Below are positions 53,859-64,000 of a stretch of 64,000 nt of DNA, piece after piece. Below the pieces are notes generated by a model. The model saw nothing but the letters and a program-made list of their open reading frames with translations, made no database searches and was not told the DNA's origin. The stretch covers positions 264,889-328,888 of the forward strand of contig CAJNDF010000001.1 in NCBI GenBank assembly GCA_905221455.1. Reading direction: 5' to 3'. How positions within the stretch are numbered: position 1 is the first letter of the stretch; the number at the start of each line of letters is the position of its first letter. The position numbers were made by a program, and so were the translations under genes. Source of the DNA: a bacterium. GTDB lineage: Bacteria; Bacillota; Bacilli; Lactobacillales; Streptococcaceae.

Positions 53859-56800
53859 ATGGCGACCTTATTAGATTTATTCTCAGAAAATGATCAGATC
53901 CAAAAATGGAATCAAAATTTAACAGATAAAAAAAGACAATTAATGTTAGGTTTGTCAACTTCTACAAAAGCTTTAGCAATTGCTAGTAGTTTGAAGAAAG
54001 AAGATAAGATTGTGTTATTGACATCAACTTATGGAGAAGCAGAAGGGCTTATTAGTGATCTTATTTCTATCTTAGGTGAGGAATTTGTCTATCCATTTTT
54101 GGTAGATGATTCCCCTATGGTCGAGTTTTTGATGTCTTCACAAGAAAAAATCATCTCACGGGTTGAAACCTTGCGTTTTTTGACTGATCTGTCTAGGAAA
54201 GGGATCTTAGTTTGTAATATTGCAGCAAGTCGATTGTTTTTACCCTCTCCAACTGTATTTAAAGATAGTATTGTAAACATATCAGTTGGTGAAGAATATG
54301 ATCAAAACGCACTTATCCATCAGTTAAAAGAAATCGGCTATCGAAAGGTTACACAAGTACAAACTCAAGGAGAATTTAGTCTTCGAGGAGATATTTTAGA
54401 TATTTTTGAAATATCCCAGTTAGAACCTTGCCGAATTGAGTTTTTTGGTGATGAAGTAGATGGAATTCGTACTTTTGAAGTCGAAACACAATTATCGAAA
54501 GAAAATCAGACAGAACTCACCATCTTTCCAGCTAGTGACATACTTTTGAGAGAAAAGGATTATCAGCGAGGACAGTTAGCTTTAGAAAAGCAAATTTCAA
54601 AAACTTTATCGCCTATTTTAAAATCATACTTAGAAGAAATTCTTTCAAGTTTTCATCAAAAACAAATGCATTCAGATTCTCGGAAATTTTTATCTTTGTG
54701 TTATGAAAAGATATGGACTGTATTTGATTATATTGAAAAAGATACGCCAATATTCTTTGATGATTATAAGAAATTGATGAATCAGTATGAAGTCTTTGAA
54801 AGAGAATTAGCGCAATACTTTACAGAAGAGTTACAGAACAGTAAATCATTTTCTGATATGCAGTATTTTGCGGATACTGAGAAAATCTATAAAAAACAAA
54901 GCCCAGTAACATTTTTTTCTAATCTGCAAAAGGGGTTAGGAAATCTCAAATTTGACCAAATTTATCAATTTAATCAATATCCCATGCAGGAATTTTTCAA
55001 TCAATTTTCTTTTTTAAAAGAAGAAATTGAACGATACAAAAAAATGGACTACACTATTATCTTGCAGTCTAGCAATTCAATGGGAAGTAAAACATTGGAA
55101 GATGTTTTAGAGGAATACCAGATTAAATTTTACTCTAGAGATAAGTCAAGTATATGTAAAGAATCTGTAAACTTAATAGAGGGCAATCTCAGACATGGTT
55201 TTCATTTTGTAGATGAAAAAATTCTGGTGATTACTGAGCATGAGATTTTTCAAAAGAAATTAAAACGTCGTTTTCGAAGACAACATGTTTCAAATGCAGA
55301 GCGTTTAAAAGATTATAATGAACTTGAAAAAGGGGATTACGTTGTTCATCATATTCATGGAATTGGTCAATATCTAGGAATTGAAACAATTGAAATCAAA
55401 GGGATTCATCGCGATTATGTCAGTGTTCAATATCAAAATGGTGATCAAATTTCTATCCCAGTAGAACAGATTCATCTACTGTCTAAATATGTTTCAAGTG
55501 ATGGTAAAGCGCCAAAACTCAATAAATTAAATGACGGTCATTTTAAAAAAGCCAAGCAAAAAGTTAAGAACCAGGTAGAGGATATAGCTGATGATTTAAT
55601 TAAACTCTACTCTGAACGTAGCCAGTTGAAGGGTTTTGCTTTTTCAGCTGATGATGAAGAGCAAGATGATTTTGATGATGCTTTCCCTTATGTTGAAACG
55701 GATGATCAACTTCGTAGTATCGAGGAAATCAAGAGAGATATGCAGGCTTCTCAGCCAATGGATCGACTTTTAGTTGGGGATGTTGGTTTTGGAAAGACTG
55801 AAGTTGCTATGCGTGCAGCCTTTAAGGCAGTCAATGATCACAAACAGGTTGTCGTTTTAGTTCCGACAACGGTTTTATCGCAACAGCACTATACGAATTT
55901 TAAGGAACGATTCCAAAATTTTGCAGTTAATATTGATGTGTTGAGTCGCTTTAGAAGTAAAAAAGAGCAGACTGAAACACTTGAAAAATTGAAAAACGGT
56001 CAAGTCGATATTTTAATTGGAACACATCGTGTTCTGTCAAAAGATGTTGTGTTTTCTGATTTGGGATTGATGATTATTGATGAAGAACAACGATTTGGTG
56101 TCAAACATAAGGAAACTTTGAAAGAGTTAAAGAAACAAGTGGATGTCCTAACCTTGACAGCTACGCCAATCCCTCGTACCCTTCATATGTCTATGCTGGG
56201 AATCCGAGATTTATCTGTTATTGAAACACCTCCAACTAATCGCTATCCTGTTCAAACCTATGTTTTAGAAAAGAATGATAGTGTGATTCGTGATGCTGTC
56301 TTGCGTGAAATGGAGCGTGGAGGTCAAGTTTACTATCTTTACAATAAAGTTGACACGATTGATCAGAAGGTTTCAGAATTACAGGAGTTGATTCCAGAGG
56401 CTTCGATTGGGTATGTTCATGGACAAATGAGTGAAATTCAGTTGGAAAATACTCTATTGGACTTTATTGAAGGACAATATGATATTTTGGTGACGACTAC
56501 CATTATTGAGACAGGGGTAGACATTCCAAATGCTAATACTTTATTTATTGAAAATGCGGACCATATGGGCTTGTCAACCTTGTATCAGTTAAGAGGAAGG
56601 GTAGGTCGTAGTAATCGCATTGCTTATGCCTATCTCATGTATCGTCCAGAAAAATCAATCAGTGAAGTTTCTGAGAAGAGATTAGAAGCCATAAAAGGAT
56701 TTACAGAATTGGGCTCCGGATTTAAGATTGCTATGCGAGATCTTTCGATTCGTGGAGCAGGAAATCTTTTAGGAAAATCCCAGTCTGGTTTCATTGATTC

Positions 56801-57362
56801 TGTTGGTTTTGAATTGTATTCGCAGTTACTAGAGGAAGCTATTGCTAAACGAAACGGAAATGCTAACACAAGAACCAAAGGGAATGCCGAATTGATTTTA
56901 CAAATCGATGCTTATCTTCCTGATACTTATATTTCTGACCAACGACATAAGATTGAAATTTACAAGAAAATTCGTCAAATTGACAACCGTGTCAATTATG
57001 AAGAGTTACAAGAAGAGTTGATGGACCGCTTTGGAGAATACCCAGATGTAGTAGCCTATCTTTTAGAGATTGGTTTGGTCAAGTCATATTTGGACAAGGT
57101 TTTTGTTCAACGTGTGGAAAGAAAAGATAATAAAATTACAGTTCAATTTGAAAAAGTCACTCAACGACTGTTTTTAGCTCAAGATTATTTTAAAGCTTTA
57201 TCGGCAACAAACTTAAAAGCAGCCATAGCTGAGAATAAAGGATTAATGGAAGTCGTATTCGACGTCCGAAATAAGAAAGATTATGAAATTTTAGAAGGTC
57301 TGATAATTTTTGGAGAAAGTTTATTAGAGATAAAAGAGTCGAAGGAAGAAAATGCCATTTGA
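53859..57362 (+). CDS. mfd: Transcription-repair coupling factor Mfd
   Basis: The 1167-residue translocase displaces stalled RNA polymerase and recruits UvrA. It has the UvrB-homology region (about 1-320), the RNA polymerase interaction domain (GDYVVHHIHGIGQYLGIE, about 490-550), the RecG-like motor with Walker A LLVGDVGFGKTEVAMR and DEEQRFG, and the TRG motif region (MERGGQVYYLYNKVD and RGRVGRS). Length is normal. It directly abuts pth. Confidence 0.97.
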   Translation: MATLLDLFSENDQIQKWNQNLTDKKRQLMLGLSTSTKALAIASSLKKEDKIVLLTSTYGEAEGLISDLISILGEEFVYPFLVDDSPMVEFLMSSQEKIISRVETLRFLTDLSRKGILVCNIAASRLFLPSPTVFKDSIVNISVGEEYDQNALIHQLKEIGYRKVTQVQTQGEFSLRGDILDIFEISQLEPCRIEFFGDEVDGIRTFEVETQLSKENQTELTIFPASDILLREKDYQRGQLALEKQISKTLSPILKSYLEEILSSFHQKQMHSDSRKFLSLCYEKIWTVFDYIEKDTPIFFDDYKKLMNQYEVFERELAQYFTEELQNSKSFSDMQYFADTEKIYKKQSPVTFFSNLQKGLGNLKFDQIYQFNQYPMQEFFNQFSFLKEEIERYKKMDYTIILQSSNSMGSKTLEDVLEEYQIKFYSRDKSSICKESVNLIEGNLRHGFHFVDEKILVITEHEIFQKKLKRRFRRQHVSNAERLKDYNELEKGDYVVHHIHGIGQYLGIETIEIKGIHRDYVSVQYQNGDQISIPVEQIHLLSKYVSSDGKAPKLNKLNDGHFKKAKQKVKNQVEDIADDLIKLYSERSQLKGFAFSADDEEQDDFDDAFPYVETDDQLRSIEEIKRDMQASQPMDRLLVGDVGFGKTEVAMRAAFKAVNDHKQVVVLVPTTVLSQQHYTNFKERFQNFAVNIDVLSRFRSKKEQTETLEKLKNGQVDILIGTHRVLSKDVVFSDLGLMIIDEEQRFGVKHKETLKELKKQVDVLTLTATPIPRTLHMSMLGIRDLSVIETPPTNRYPVQTYVLEKNDSVIRDAVLREMERGGQVYYLYNKVDTIDQKVSELQELIPEASIGYVHGQMSEIQLENTLLDFIEGQYDILVTTTIIETGVDIPNANTLFIENADHMGLSTLYQLRGRVGRSNRIAYAYLMYRPEKSISEVSEKRLEAIKGFTELGSGFKIAMRDLSIRGAGNLLGKSQSGFIDSVGFELYSQLLEEAIAKRNGNANTRTKGNAELILQIDAYLPDTYISDQRHKIEIYKKIRQIDNRVNYEELQEELMDRFGEYPDVVAYLLEIGLVKSYLDKVFVQRVERKDNKITVQFEKVTQRLFLAQDYFKALSATNLKAAIAENKGLMEVVFDVRNKKDYEILEGLIIFGESLLEIKESKEENAI

Positions 57363-57419
57363 TGTTTTTCTTCTATAAAATAGATAAAAATGGTACAATA
57401 ATAAGTTGAGGTAATAAGG

Positions 57420-57686
57420 ATGAGATTAGACAAATATTTAAAAGTATCACGAATTATCAAGCGTCGTACAGTAGCAAAGGAAGTAGCAGATAAAGGTAGA
57501 ATCAAGGTGAATGGGATCTTGGCCAAAAGTTCAACGGATTTGAAAGTTAATGACCAAGTTGAAATTCGATTTGGCAATAAGTTGCTACTTGTAAAAGTAC
57601 TAGAGATGAAAGATAGTACGAAAAAAGAAGATGCAGCAGGCATGTATGAAATTATCAGTGAAACACGGGTAGAAGAAAATGTCTAA
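57420..57686 (+). CDS. rqcP: S4-domain ribosome quality control protein RqcP (HslR-like)
   Basis: An 88-residue S4-fold protein ([21 protein letters not shown], ending VEENV). In Bacillus the homologue RqcP (YlmH-independent, formerly YabO) works with RqcH to add alanine tails to stalled chains on 50S subunits. It lies between mfd and divIC, the usual order, and overlaps divIC by 8 bases. Confidence 0.92.
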
Positions 57687-58047
57687 GAATATTGTACAAT
57701 TAAACAATTCTTTTATCCAAAATGAATATCAACGTCGTCGCTACCTGATGAAAGAACGACAAAAACGGAATCGTTTTATGGGGTGGGTATTGATTTTGAT
57801 TATGTTGTTATTTATTTTGCCAACTTTTAATTTAGCGCAGAGCTATCAGCAATTACTCCAAAGACGTCAGCAATTAGCAGACTTGCAAACTCAGTATAAA
57901 ACTTTGAGTGATGAAAAGGATAAGGAGACAGCATTTGCTACCAAGTTGAAAGACGAGGATTATGCTGCCAAATATACACGAGCGAAGTACTATTATTCTA
58001 AGTCTAGGGAAATAGTTTATACGATTCCTGACTTGCTTCAAAGGTGA
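57679..58047 (+). CDS. divIC: Septum formation protein DivIC/FtsB
   Basis: A 122-residue bitopic division protein. A basic N-terminal tail (KERQKRNRF) leads to one membrane helix ([15 protein letters not shown], about 32-47) and a short extracellular coiled coil ([22 protein letters not shown]). DivIC forms the FtsB-L-Q (DivIC-FtsL-DivIB) complex at the septum. It overlaps rqcP. Confidence 0.94.
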
Positions 58048-58051
58048 TAAA

Positions 58052-58174
58052 ATGGAAAATTTATTAGACGTAATTGAGCAATTTTTGAGTTTATCAGATG
58101 AAAAACTGGAAGAGTTGGTTGATAAAAATCAATTATTGCGTTTACAAGAAGAAAAGGAAAGGAAGAATGCGTAA
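58052..58174 (+). CDS. 40-residue acidic helical protein between divIC and the beta-lactamase-like gene
   Basis: ATG 58052 opens a frame of 40 codons, MENLLDVIEQFLSLSDEKLE then a charged helix ending KEERKNA-like (EEKERKNA). GTG ATA A of the divIC end overlaps closely and its own stop overlaps the next gene start by 8 bases. It is very rich in Leu, Glu and Lys and probably forms one amphipathic helix or coiled coil. A similar small protein is annotated here in pneumococci. Ribosome-binding site AAAGGTG lies just upstream. Function unknown; its place suggests a division-linked partner. Confidence 0.75.
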   Translation: MENLLDVIEQFLSLSDEKLEELVDKNQLLRLQEEKERKNA

Positions 58175-59435
58175 ATTCTTAATTATTTTGTTGCTACCGA
58201 GTTTTTTGACCATTTCAAAAGTTGTTAGCACAGAAAAAGAAGTCGTCTATACTTCGAAAGAAATTTATTACCTTTCACAATCTGACTTTGGTATTTATTT
58301 TAGAGAAAAGCTAAATTCTCCTATGTTTTATGGAGAAGTTCCTGTATACGCCAATGAAGATTTAGTTGTTGAATCTGGAAAATTAACTCCAAAAACAAGT
58401 TTCCAAATAACTGAGTGGCGCTTAAATAAACAAGGAATTCCAGTATTTAAGTTATCTAACCATCAATTTATAGCTGCGGACAAACGATTTTTATACGATC
58501 AGTCAGAGGTAACTCCTACAATAAAAAAAGTATGGTTAGAATCTGATTTTAAATTGTATAACAGTCCTTACGATTTAAAAGAAGTGAAATCGTCTTTATC
58601 AGCTTATTCGCAGGTATCAATCGATAAGACCATGTTTGTAGAAGGAAAAGAATTTCTTCATATTGATCAGGTTGGATGGGTAGATAAAGAGTCAACTTCT
58701 GAAGAAGATAACCGGATGAGTAAAGTCCAAGAAATGTTATCTGAAAAATATAAGAAAGATTCTTTCTCTATTTATGTTAAGCAACTGGCTACTGGAAAAG
58801 AAGCTGGTATCAATCAAGATGAAAAGATGTATGCAGCTAGTGTTTTGAAACTACCTTATCTCTATTATGCGCAAGAAAAAATAAATGATGGTCTTTATCA
58901 GTTAGATACGACTGTAAAATATGTATCTGCAGTCAATGATTTTCCAGGTTCTTATAAACCAGAGGGCAGTGGTAGTCTTCCTAAAAAAGAGGATAATAAA
59001 GAATATTCTCTAAAAGATTTAATTACGAAAGTATCAAAAGAATCTGATAATGTAGCTCATAACATATTGGGATATTACCTTTCAAACCAATCAGATGCAA
59101 CATTTAAGTCCAAGATGTCTGCTATTATGGGAGATGATTGGGATCCAAAAGAAAAATTGATTTCTTCTAAAATGGCTGGAAAAGTTATGGAAGCTATTTA
59201 TAATCAAAATGGATTTGTATTGGAGTCCTTGACCAAAACAGATTTTGATAATCAGCGAATTGCCAAAGATGTTTCTGTGAAAGTAGCTCATAAAATTGGG
59301 GATGCGGACGAATTTAAGCATGATACGGGTGTTGTCTACGCAGATTCTCCATTTATTCTTTCTATTTTCACTAAGAATTCTGATTATGATACAATTTCTC
59401 AGATAGCCAAGGATGTTTATGAGGTTCTAAAATGA
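58167..59435 (+). CDS. Secreted serine hydrolase of the class A beta-lactamase fold
   Basis: A 422-residue exported protein. Signal peptide [21 protein letters not shown], an N-terminal region of SH3-like repeats (about 25-190), and a class A beta-lactamase-like domain with SxxK ([10 protein letters not shown]) and SDN (KESDNVAHN). The KTG box reads KIG ([11 protein letters not shown]), so lactamase activity is unlikely; a wall-related role fits better. Start is ATG 58167, overlapping the small ORF, with AAGGAAAGGA as site; the in-frame start at 58098 lies within that ORF. tilS overlaps its end by four bases. Confidence 0.85.
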   Translation: MRKFLIILLLPSFLTISKVVSTEKEVVYTSKEIYYLSQSDFGIYFREKLNSPMFYGEVPVYANEDLVVESGKLTPKTSFQITEWRLNKQGIPVFKLSNHQFIAADKRFLYDQSEVTPTIKKVWLESDFKLYNSPYDLKEVKSSLSAYSQVSIDKTMFVEGKEFLHIDQVGWVDKESTSEEDNRMSKVQEMLSEKYKKDSFSIYVKQLATGKEAGINQDEKMYAASVLKLPYLYYAQEKINDGLYQLDTTVKYVSAVNDFPGSYKPEGSGSLPKKEDNKEYSLKDLITKVSKESDNVAHNILGYYLSNQSDATFKSKMSAIMGDDWDPKEKLISSKMAGKVMEAIYNQNGFVLESLTKTDFDNQRIAKDVSVKVAHKIGDADEFKHDTGVVYADSPFILSIFTKNSDYDTISQIAKDVYEVLK

Positions 59436-60709
59436 GGGAACAAGATTTTTTAAATCATTTTCTCAAGAAGGGATATTTCAAAAAGCATATTAAGGTGGTG
59501 CTAGCTCTTTCTGGTGGGTTAGATTCTATGTTTCTATTTAAGGTATTATCTACTTATCAAAAAGAGTTAGAAATTGAATTGATTCTAGCTCATGTTAATC
59601 ATAAGCAGAGAGTAGAATCAGATTGGGAAGAGAAGGAATTAAGGAAGTTGGCTGCTGAAGCAGAACTTCCTATTTATGTTAGCAATTTTTCAGGAGAATT
59701 TTCAGAAGCGCGTGCACGAAATTTTCGTTATGATTTTTTTCAAGATGTCATGAAAAAGACAGGTGCGACTGCCTTAGTTACCGCCCACCATGCTGATGAC
59801 CAGGTGGAAACGATTTTGATGCGTTTGATTCGAGGCACTCGTTTGCGCTATCTATCAGGAATTAAGGAGAAGCAAGTAGTCGGAGAGATAGAAATCATTC
59901 GTCCCTTCTTGCATTTTCAGAAAAAAGACTTTCCACCAATTTTTCACTTTGAAGATACATCAAATAAGGACAATTATTATTTTCGCAATCGTATTCGAAA
60001 TTCTTACTTACCAGAATTAGAAAAAGAGAATCCTAGATTTAGAGATGCAATCTTAAGTATCGGAAATGAAATTTTAGATTATGACTTAGCTATAGCTGAA
60101 TTATCTAAGAATATTAATCTAGAAAATTTAGAGCAGTTATTGTCTTACTCTGAGTCGACACAAAGAGTTTTACTTCAAACTTATCTGAATCGTTTTCCAG
60201 ATTTGAATCTTACAAAAGCGCAGTTTGCTGAAGTTCGGCAAATTTTAAAAACTAAAAGCCAGCATCGTCATTCGCTTAAAAATGGCTATGAATTGATAAA
60301 AGAGTACCAACATTTTCAGATTTGTAAAATCAGTCCGCAGGCTGATGAAAAGGAAGATGAATTTGTGTTACACTATCAAAATCAGGTATCTTATCAAGGA
60401 TATTTATTTTCCTTTGGACTTCCATTGGAAGGTGAATCAATTCAACAAATACTTGTTTCACGCGAAACATCCATACACATTCGTCATCGAAAAACAGGAG
60501 ATTTTTTGATTCAAAATGGACATAGAAAAAAACTCAGACGTCTATTTATCGATTTGAAAATCCCTATGGAAAAGCGAAAATCTGCTCTGATTATTGAGCA
60601 ATTTGGTGAAATTGTTTCAATTTTGGGAATTGCGACCAGTAATTTGAGTAAAAACACGAAAAATGATATAATGAACACTGTACTTTATATAGAAAAAATA
60701 GATAGGTAA
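59432..60709 (+). CDS. tilS: tRNA(Ile)-lysidine synthase
   Basis: The 425-residue enzyme turns C34 of tRNA-Ile2 into lysidine so that it reads AUA. The PP-loop [17 protein letters not shown] and [11 protein letters not shown] motifs are present, and the C-terminal domains follow. It sits in the conserved tilS-hpt-ftsH string. The gene contains a parS-like site with one mismatch (60454-60469). Confidence 0.96.
   Translation: MREQDFLNHFLKKGYFKKHIKVVLALSGGLDSMFLFKVLSTYQKELEIELILAHVNHKQRVESDWEEKELRKLAAEAELPIYVSNFSGEFSEARARNFRYDFFQDVMKKTGATALVTAHHADDQVETILMRLIRGTRLRYLSGIKEKQVVGEIEIIRPFLHFQKKDFPPIFHFEDTSNKDNYYFRNRIRNSYLPELEKENPRFRDAILSIGNEILDYDLAIAELSKNINLENLEQLLSYSESTQRVLLQTYLNRFPDLNLTKAQFAEVRQILKTKSQHRHSLKNGYELIKEYQHFQICKISPQADEKEDEFVLHYQNQVSYQGYLFSFGLPLEGESIQQILVSRETSIHIRHRKTGDFLIQNGHRKKLRRLFIDLKIPMEKRKSALIIEQFGEIVSILGIATSNLSKNTKNDIMNTVLYIEKIDR
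60454..60469. other. parS-like site inside tilS
   Basis: TGTTTCACGCGAAACA differs from the consensus TGTTTCACGTGAAACA by one central base. It lies about 12 kb right of parB, near the other side of oriC. Confidence 0.75.
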
Positions 60710-60713
60710 AAAA

Positions 60714-61256
60714 ATGTTAGAAAACGATATTAAAAAAATCCTTGTTTCACACGATGAAATTACAGAAGCTGCTAAAAAATTAGGTGCTCAACTCACTAAA
60801 GACTATGCAGGAAAAAATCCGATTTTAGTTGGGATTTTAAAAGGATCTATTCCTTTTATGGCTGAATTGGTCAAACATATCGACACACATATTGAAATGG
60901 ACTTCATGATGGTCTCTAGCTATCATGGTGGAACAGCAAGTAGCGGTGTGATCAATATTAAACAAGATGTGACTCAAGATATCAAAGGAAGAGATGTTTT
61001 ATTTGTAGAAGATATCATTGATACAGGTCAAACTTTGAAGAATTTGCGAGATATGTTTATTGCAAGAGAAGCAGCCTCTGTTAAAATTGCAACCTTGTTG
61101 GATAAACCAGAGGGACGTGTTGTAGAAATTGAGGCTGACTATACTTGCTTTACTATTCCAAATGAGTTTGTAGTAGGGTATGGGTTGGACTACAAAGAAA
61201 ATTATCGTAACCTTCCTTATGTTGGAGTATTGAAAGAAGAAGTGTATTCAAATTAG
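60714..61256 (+). CDS. hpt: Hypoxanthine(-guanine) phosphoribosyltransferase
   Basis: The 180-residue salvage enzyme makes IMP and GMP from bases and PRPP. The PRPP motif is [14 protein letters not shown] and the active-site loop SSYHGGT is visible. It follows tilS by 4 bases and precedes ftsH by 15, so one transcript is likely. Confidence 0.96.
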   Translation: MLENDIKKILVSHDEITEAAKKLGAQLTKDYAGKNPILVGILKGSIPFMAELVKHIDTHIEMDFMMVSSYHGGTASSGVINIKQDVTQDIKGRDVLFVEDIIDTGQTLKNLRDMFIAREAASVKIATLLDKPEGRVVEIEADYTCFTIPNEFVVGYGLDYKENYRNLPYVGVLKEEVYSN

Positions 61257-61271
61257 AAAGAACAATTTTTA

Positions 61272-63230
61272 ATGAAAAAACAAAATAATGGTTTAATTAA
61301 AAATCCTTTTCTATGGTTATTACTTATTTTTCTCCTAGTTACAGGTTACCAGTATTTTAGTACAGGTAGTGTTGCAGGGAAAAGTGAGCAAATTAATTAT
61401 ACAGAATTGGTAAAAGAAATTACCGATGACAATGTAAAAGAATTAACTTACCAACCAAATGGTAGTGTTATCGAAGTTTCGGGTGTCTATAAAAATCCTA
61501 AAACGAGTAAAGAAGAAACAGGTATCCAGTTCTTTTCTCCTTCTGCTACAAAAGTAGAGAAATTTTCAAGTATTATTCTTCCTTCAGATACTACCGTATC
61601 AGAATTGCAAAAACTTGCTTCTGACCATAAAGCGGAAGTAACTGTTAAGCATGAAAGTTCAAGTGGTATGTGGATTAATATTCTTGTATCCATTGTGCCA
61701 TTCGGTATTCTATTCTTCTTCCTGTTCTCTATGATGGGAAATATGGGAGGAAATAATAGCCGTAACCCAATGAGTTTTGGACGTAGTAAGGCTAAAGCTG
61801 CAAATAAAGAAGATATTAAAGTAAGATTTTCAGATGTTGCTGGAGCTGAGGAAGAAAAACAAGAACTAGTTGAAGTTGTTGAATTCTTAAAAGATCCAAA
61901 ACGATTTACAAAACTTGGAGCCCGTATTCCAGCAGGTGTTCTTTTGGAGGGACCTCCGGGAACAGGTAAAACTTTGCTTGCTAAGGCAGTAGCCGGAGAA
62001 GCTGGTGTTCCATTCTTTAGTATCTCAGGTTCTGACTTTGTAGAAATGTTTGTCGGAGTTGGAGCTAGTCGTGTTCGTTCTCTTTTTGAAGATGCCAAAA
62101 AAGCAGCACCAGCTATCATCTTTATCGATGAAATTGATGCTGTTGGTCGTCAACGTGGAGTCGGTCTCGGCGGAGGTAATGACGAACGTGAGCAAACCTT
62201 GAACCAACTTTTGATTGAGATGGATGGTTTTGAGGGAAATGAAGGAATTATCGTCATCGCTGCGACAAACCGTTCAGATGTACTTGATCCTGCCCTTTTG
62301 CGTCCAGGACGTTTTGATAGAAAGGTATTGGTTGGCCGTCCTGATGTTAAGGGTCGCGAAGCAATCTTGAAAGTTCACGCTAAAAATAAACCTTTGGCAG
62401 ACGATGTTGATTTGAAATTAGTGGCCCAACAAACTCCAGGTTTTGTTGGTGCTGATTTAGAGAATGTATTGAATGAAGCGGCTCTAGTTGCTGCTCGTCG
62501 CAATAAAGCAATAATTGATGCTTCAGATATTGATGAAGCAGAAGATAGAGTTATTGCTGGACCTTCTAAGAAAGATAAGACAGTTTCACAAAAAGAACGT
62601 GAATTGGTTGCCTACCATGAGGCAGGACATACCATTGTTGGTCTAGTCTTATCGAATGCCCGTGTTGTTCATAAGGTTACAATTGTACCAAGAGGTCGTG
62701 CAGGTGGTTACATGATTGCACTTCCTAAGGAAGATCAAATGCTTCTATCTAAAGAAGATATGAAAGAGCAATTGGCTGGCTTGATGGGTGGACGTGTAGC
62801 TGAAGAAATTATCTTTAACGTCCAAACTACAGGAGCTTCAAACGACTTTGAACAGGCGACACAAATGGCGCGTGCAATGGTTACAGAGTACGGTATGAGT
62901 GAAAAACTCGGCCCAGTACAATATGAAGGAAACCATGCTATGTTTGGTGCACAAAGCCCTCAAAAATCAATTTCAGAACAAACAGCTTATGAAATTGACG
63001 AAGAGGTTCGTTCATTATTAAATGAAGCACGAAATAAAGCTGCTGAAATCATCCAATCAAATCGTGAAACTCACAAGTTGATTGCAGAAGCATTATTGAA
63101 ATACGAAACATTGGATAGTACACAAATTAAAGCTCTTTACGAAACAGGAAAGATGCCTGAAGCAGTAGAAGAGGAATCTCATGCACTGTCCTATGATGAA
63201 GTGAAGTCAAAAATGAATGACGAAAAATAA
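61272..63230 (+). CDS. ftsH: ATP-dependent membrane zinc metalloprotease FtsH
   Basis: The 652-residue protease degrades membrane and regulatory proteins. Two helices (about 13-30 and 130-150), AAA domain with Walker [24 protein letters not shown] and SRH region [19 protein letters not shown], and zinc motif HEAGH. Length is normal. It is the last gene of the divIC-tilS-hpt-ftsH string and a terminator follows. Confidence 0.97.
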   Translation: MKKQNNGLIKNPFLWLLLIFLLVTGYQYFSTGSVAGKSEQINYTELVKEITDDNVKELTYQPNGSVIEVSGVYKNPKTSKEETGIQFFSPSATKVEKFSSIILPSDTTVSELQKLASDHKAEVTVKHESSSGMWINILVSIVPFGILFFFLFSMMGNMGGNNSRNPMSFGRSKAKAANKEDIKVRFSDVAGAEEEKQELVEVVEFLKDPKRFTKLGARIPAGVLLEGPPGTGKTLLAKAVAGEAGVPFFSISGSDFVEMFVGVGASRVRSLFEDAKKAAPAIIFIDEIDAVGRQRGVGLGGGNDEREQTLNQLLIEMDGFEGNEGIIVIAATNRSDVLDPALLRPGRFDRKVLVGRPDVKGREAILKVHAKNKPLADDVDLKLVAQQTPGFVGADLENVLNEAALVAARRNKAIIDASDIDEAEDRVIAGPSKKDKTVSQKERELVAYHEAGHTIVGLVLSNARVVHKVTIVPRGRAGGYMIALPKEDQMLLSKEDMKEQLAGLMGGRVAEEIIFNVQTTGASNDFEQATQMARAMVTEYGMSEKLGPVQYEGNHAMFGAQSPQKSISEQTAYEIDEEVRSLLNEARNKAAEIIQSNRETHKLIAEALLKYETLDSTQIKALYETGKMPEAVEEESHALSYDEVKSKMNDEK

Positions 63231-63231
63231 C

Positions 63232-63262
63232 CCTGAGAGAGGCAAGACCTCTCTTTTTTGTG
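63232..63262 (+). terminator. Intrinsic terminator of ftsH
   Basis: GAGAGAGG pairs with CCTCTC across GCAAGA, followed by TTTTTTGTG. It separates ftsH from comX. Confidence 0.88.
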
Positions 63263-63350
63263 CAGTTGAGGAGCTAAAGGGTGCAGAATGGATGAAATGT
63301 GCCAAAAGTGTATTTGAATCTGTTAGACTGTATCTAGAAAGGGGAAGCTT

Positions 63351-63830
63351 ATGCTTAAAAAAATGTATGAAGAAGTCCAAGGAATTGTATACAAGTGTAG
63401 AAATGAATATTACCTTCATTTGTGGGAGTTATCGGACTGGGATCAAGAGGGAATGATCTGCTTACATGAATTGATCAGTAGAGAAGAAGGTTTGGTAGAA
63501 GATATCCCTCGTTTAAGGAAATATTTCAAAACCAAGTTCCGGAATCGGATTCTAGATTATCTCCGTAAACAAGAAAGCCAGAAGCGTAGATATGATAAAG
63601 AGGCTTATGAAGAAGTGGGTGAGATAAGTCATCGTATAAGTGAGGGAGGACTCTGGCTGGATGATTACTATCTCTTTCATGAAACACTAAGAGATTATAG
63701 AAGGAAACAAACTAAAGAACAACAAGAAGAGTTAGAACGCGTCTTAAGACATGAACGCTTCCGAGGGCGTCAAAGAGTCCTAAGGGACTTACGTATTGTG
63801 TTTAAAGAGTTTGATCTCCGTACACACTAG
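63351..63830 (+). CDS. comX: Competence sigma factor ComX (SigX)
   Basis: A 159-residue alternative sigma factor that directs RNA polymerase to CIN boxes such as those of comFA and cbpD. The sigma-2-like region (WELSDWDQEGMICLHELI) and a C-terminal basic region (RHERFRGRQRVLRDLRI) fit ComX; the length matches pneumococcal ComX. AAAGGGGAAG lies 7 bases upstream of ATG 63351. Expression should need ComE. Pneumococci have two copies, each next to an rRNA operon, so a second copy is likely elsewhere. Confidence 0.97.
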   Translation: MLKKMYEEVQGIVYKCRNEYYLHLWELSDWDQEGMICLHELISREEGLVEDIPRLRKYFKTKFRNRILDYLRKQESQKRRYDKEAYEEVGEISHRISEGGLWLDDYYLFHETLRDYRRKQTKEQQEELERVLRHERFRGRQRVLRDLRIVFKEFDLRTH

Positions 63831-63870
63831 GAAGTCATGCAAAAAAAATGAAAAAAATTAGAAAAAGATG

Positions 63871-63898
63871 TTGACAAAAAAGAAAAAGCCGGTATAAT
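63871..63898 (+). promoter_or_regulatory. Promoter of tRNA-Glu (rRNA-operon-type)
   Basis: Perfect TTGACA (63871-63876), 16-base spacer, perfect TATAAT (63893-63898), with A-tracts upstream that resemble an UP element, as expected for stable-RNA promoters. Confidence 0.85.
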
Positions 63899-63923
63899 AG
63901 TAAGAGTTGAAAACACCAACTCT

Positions 63924-63995
63924 GGTCCGTTGGTCAAGGGGTTAAGACACCGCCTTTTCACGGCGGTAACACGGGTTCGAATCCCGTACGGACTA
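63924..63995 (+). tRNA. tRNA-Glu (TTC)
   Basis: 72 bases from GGTCCGTTGGTCAAGG to CCCGTACGGACTA with anticodon UUC, the same sequence as the minus-strand copy at 43616-43687. It stands 26 bases after a strong stable-RNA promoter and ends 5 bases before the window edge. In pneumococci this tRNA leads a 16S-23S-5S rRNA operon, so an rRNA operon probably follows. Confidence 0.96.
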
Positions 63996-64000
63996 TGGTA

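Noticed and set aside
60742..60758. TGTTTCACACGATGAAA at the hpt start as a parS site
   Set aside because: The second half is out of register; symmetry of the parS palindrome is lost.
61487..62119. 210-codon open frame antisense to ftsH
   Set aside because: It lies fully inside ftsH, is serine/proline-rich as antisense frames are, and no start signals are seen.

Overview
The window is about 64 kb of chromosome around the replication origin of a Mitis-group Streptococcus. Low G+C, choline-binding repeats in CbpD, a complete comCDE competence locus, comX beside ftsH, and the order htrA-parB-oriC-dnaA-dnaN-ychF-pth-mfd-divIC-tilS-hpt-ftsH-comX match the S. pneumoniae / S. mitis / S. oralis lineage. 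Two points favour a commensal relative such as S. mitis over a typical pneumococcus. The 16-residue competence pheromone differs from the common pneumococcal CSP-1 and CSP-2. The slot between dus and clpC, where pneumococci carry cbpA and the HK06/RR06 two-component genes, holds only an isochorismatase-like hydrolase, a lipoprotein and a small membrane protein. Species assignment is an inference.

Layout, left to right. 1-3.9 kb: the start of an Mga-like regulator (cut by the edge), hslO-dus-hydrolase, then the lipoprotein region. 3.96-6.9 kb: ctsR-clpC with a CtsR operator. 6.9-9.95 kb: a TPP-riboswitch-controlled ABC uptake operon for a thiamin precursor. 10-18 kb: cbpD, veg-like gene, dnaB, rplI, pde1, hpf, comFC and comFA. 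18-20.2 kb: yigZ, cysK and a BOX repeat. 20.2-31.4 kb: a long leftward stretch with tsf, rpsB, pcsB, mreCD, the ECF energy-coupling module, pgsA, a RodZ-like gene and two M16 peptidase-like genes. 31.5-43.5 kb: yaaA, recF, guaB, trpS, an ABC-F protein, a YfhO-like membrane protein, and a YhgE/Pip-like protein with a divergent TetR regulator. 43.5-46.2 kb: tRNAs and comCDE. 46.2-50.6 kb: rlmH, htrA, parB, oriC and dnaA. 50.6-64 kb: dnaN through comX and a tRNA-Glu that probably leads an rRNA operon beyond the edge. Most genes left of the origin are on the minus strand and all genes right of it are on the plus strand, so most are co-directional with replication.

Several systems interlock. Competence is spread over comCDE, comX, cbpD and comFA/comFC, the last three with SigX (CIN/com-box) promoters. 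Cell-wall growth genes (pcsB, mreCD, divIC, htrA) carry WalR-like or CiaR-like sites. Origin segregation is represented by parB and parS-like palindromes in ecfA1 and tilS. The least explained signals are: a CIN box with a strong ribosome-binding site and a ten-codon ORF in front of the lipoprotein gene; a WalR-like repeat over that lipoprotein's -10 element; an ABC-F protein with one consistently degenerate ATP site; and a perfect palindrome between the YhgE-like gene and its TetR regulator. No CRISPR array, intact insertion sequence, prophage or rRNA gene is seen. No gene-free stretch exceeds about 300 bases; the longest are described as entries.
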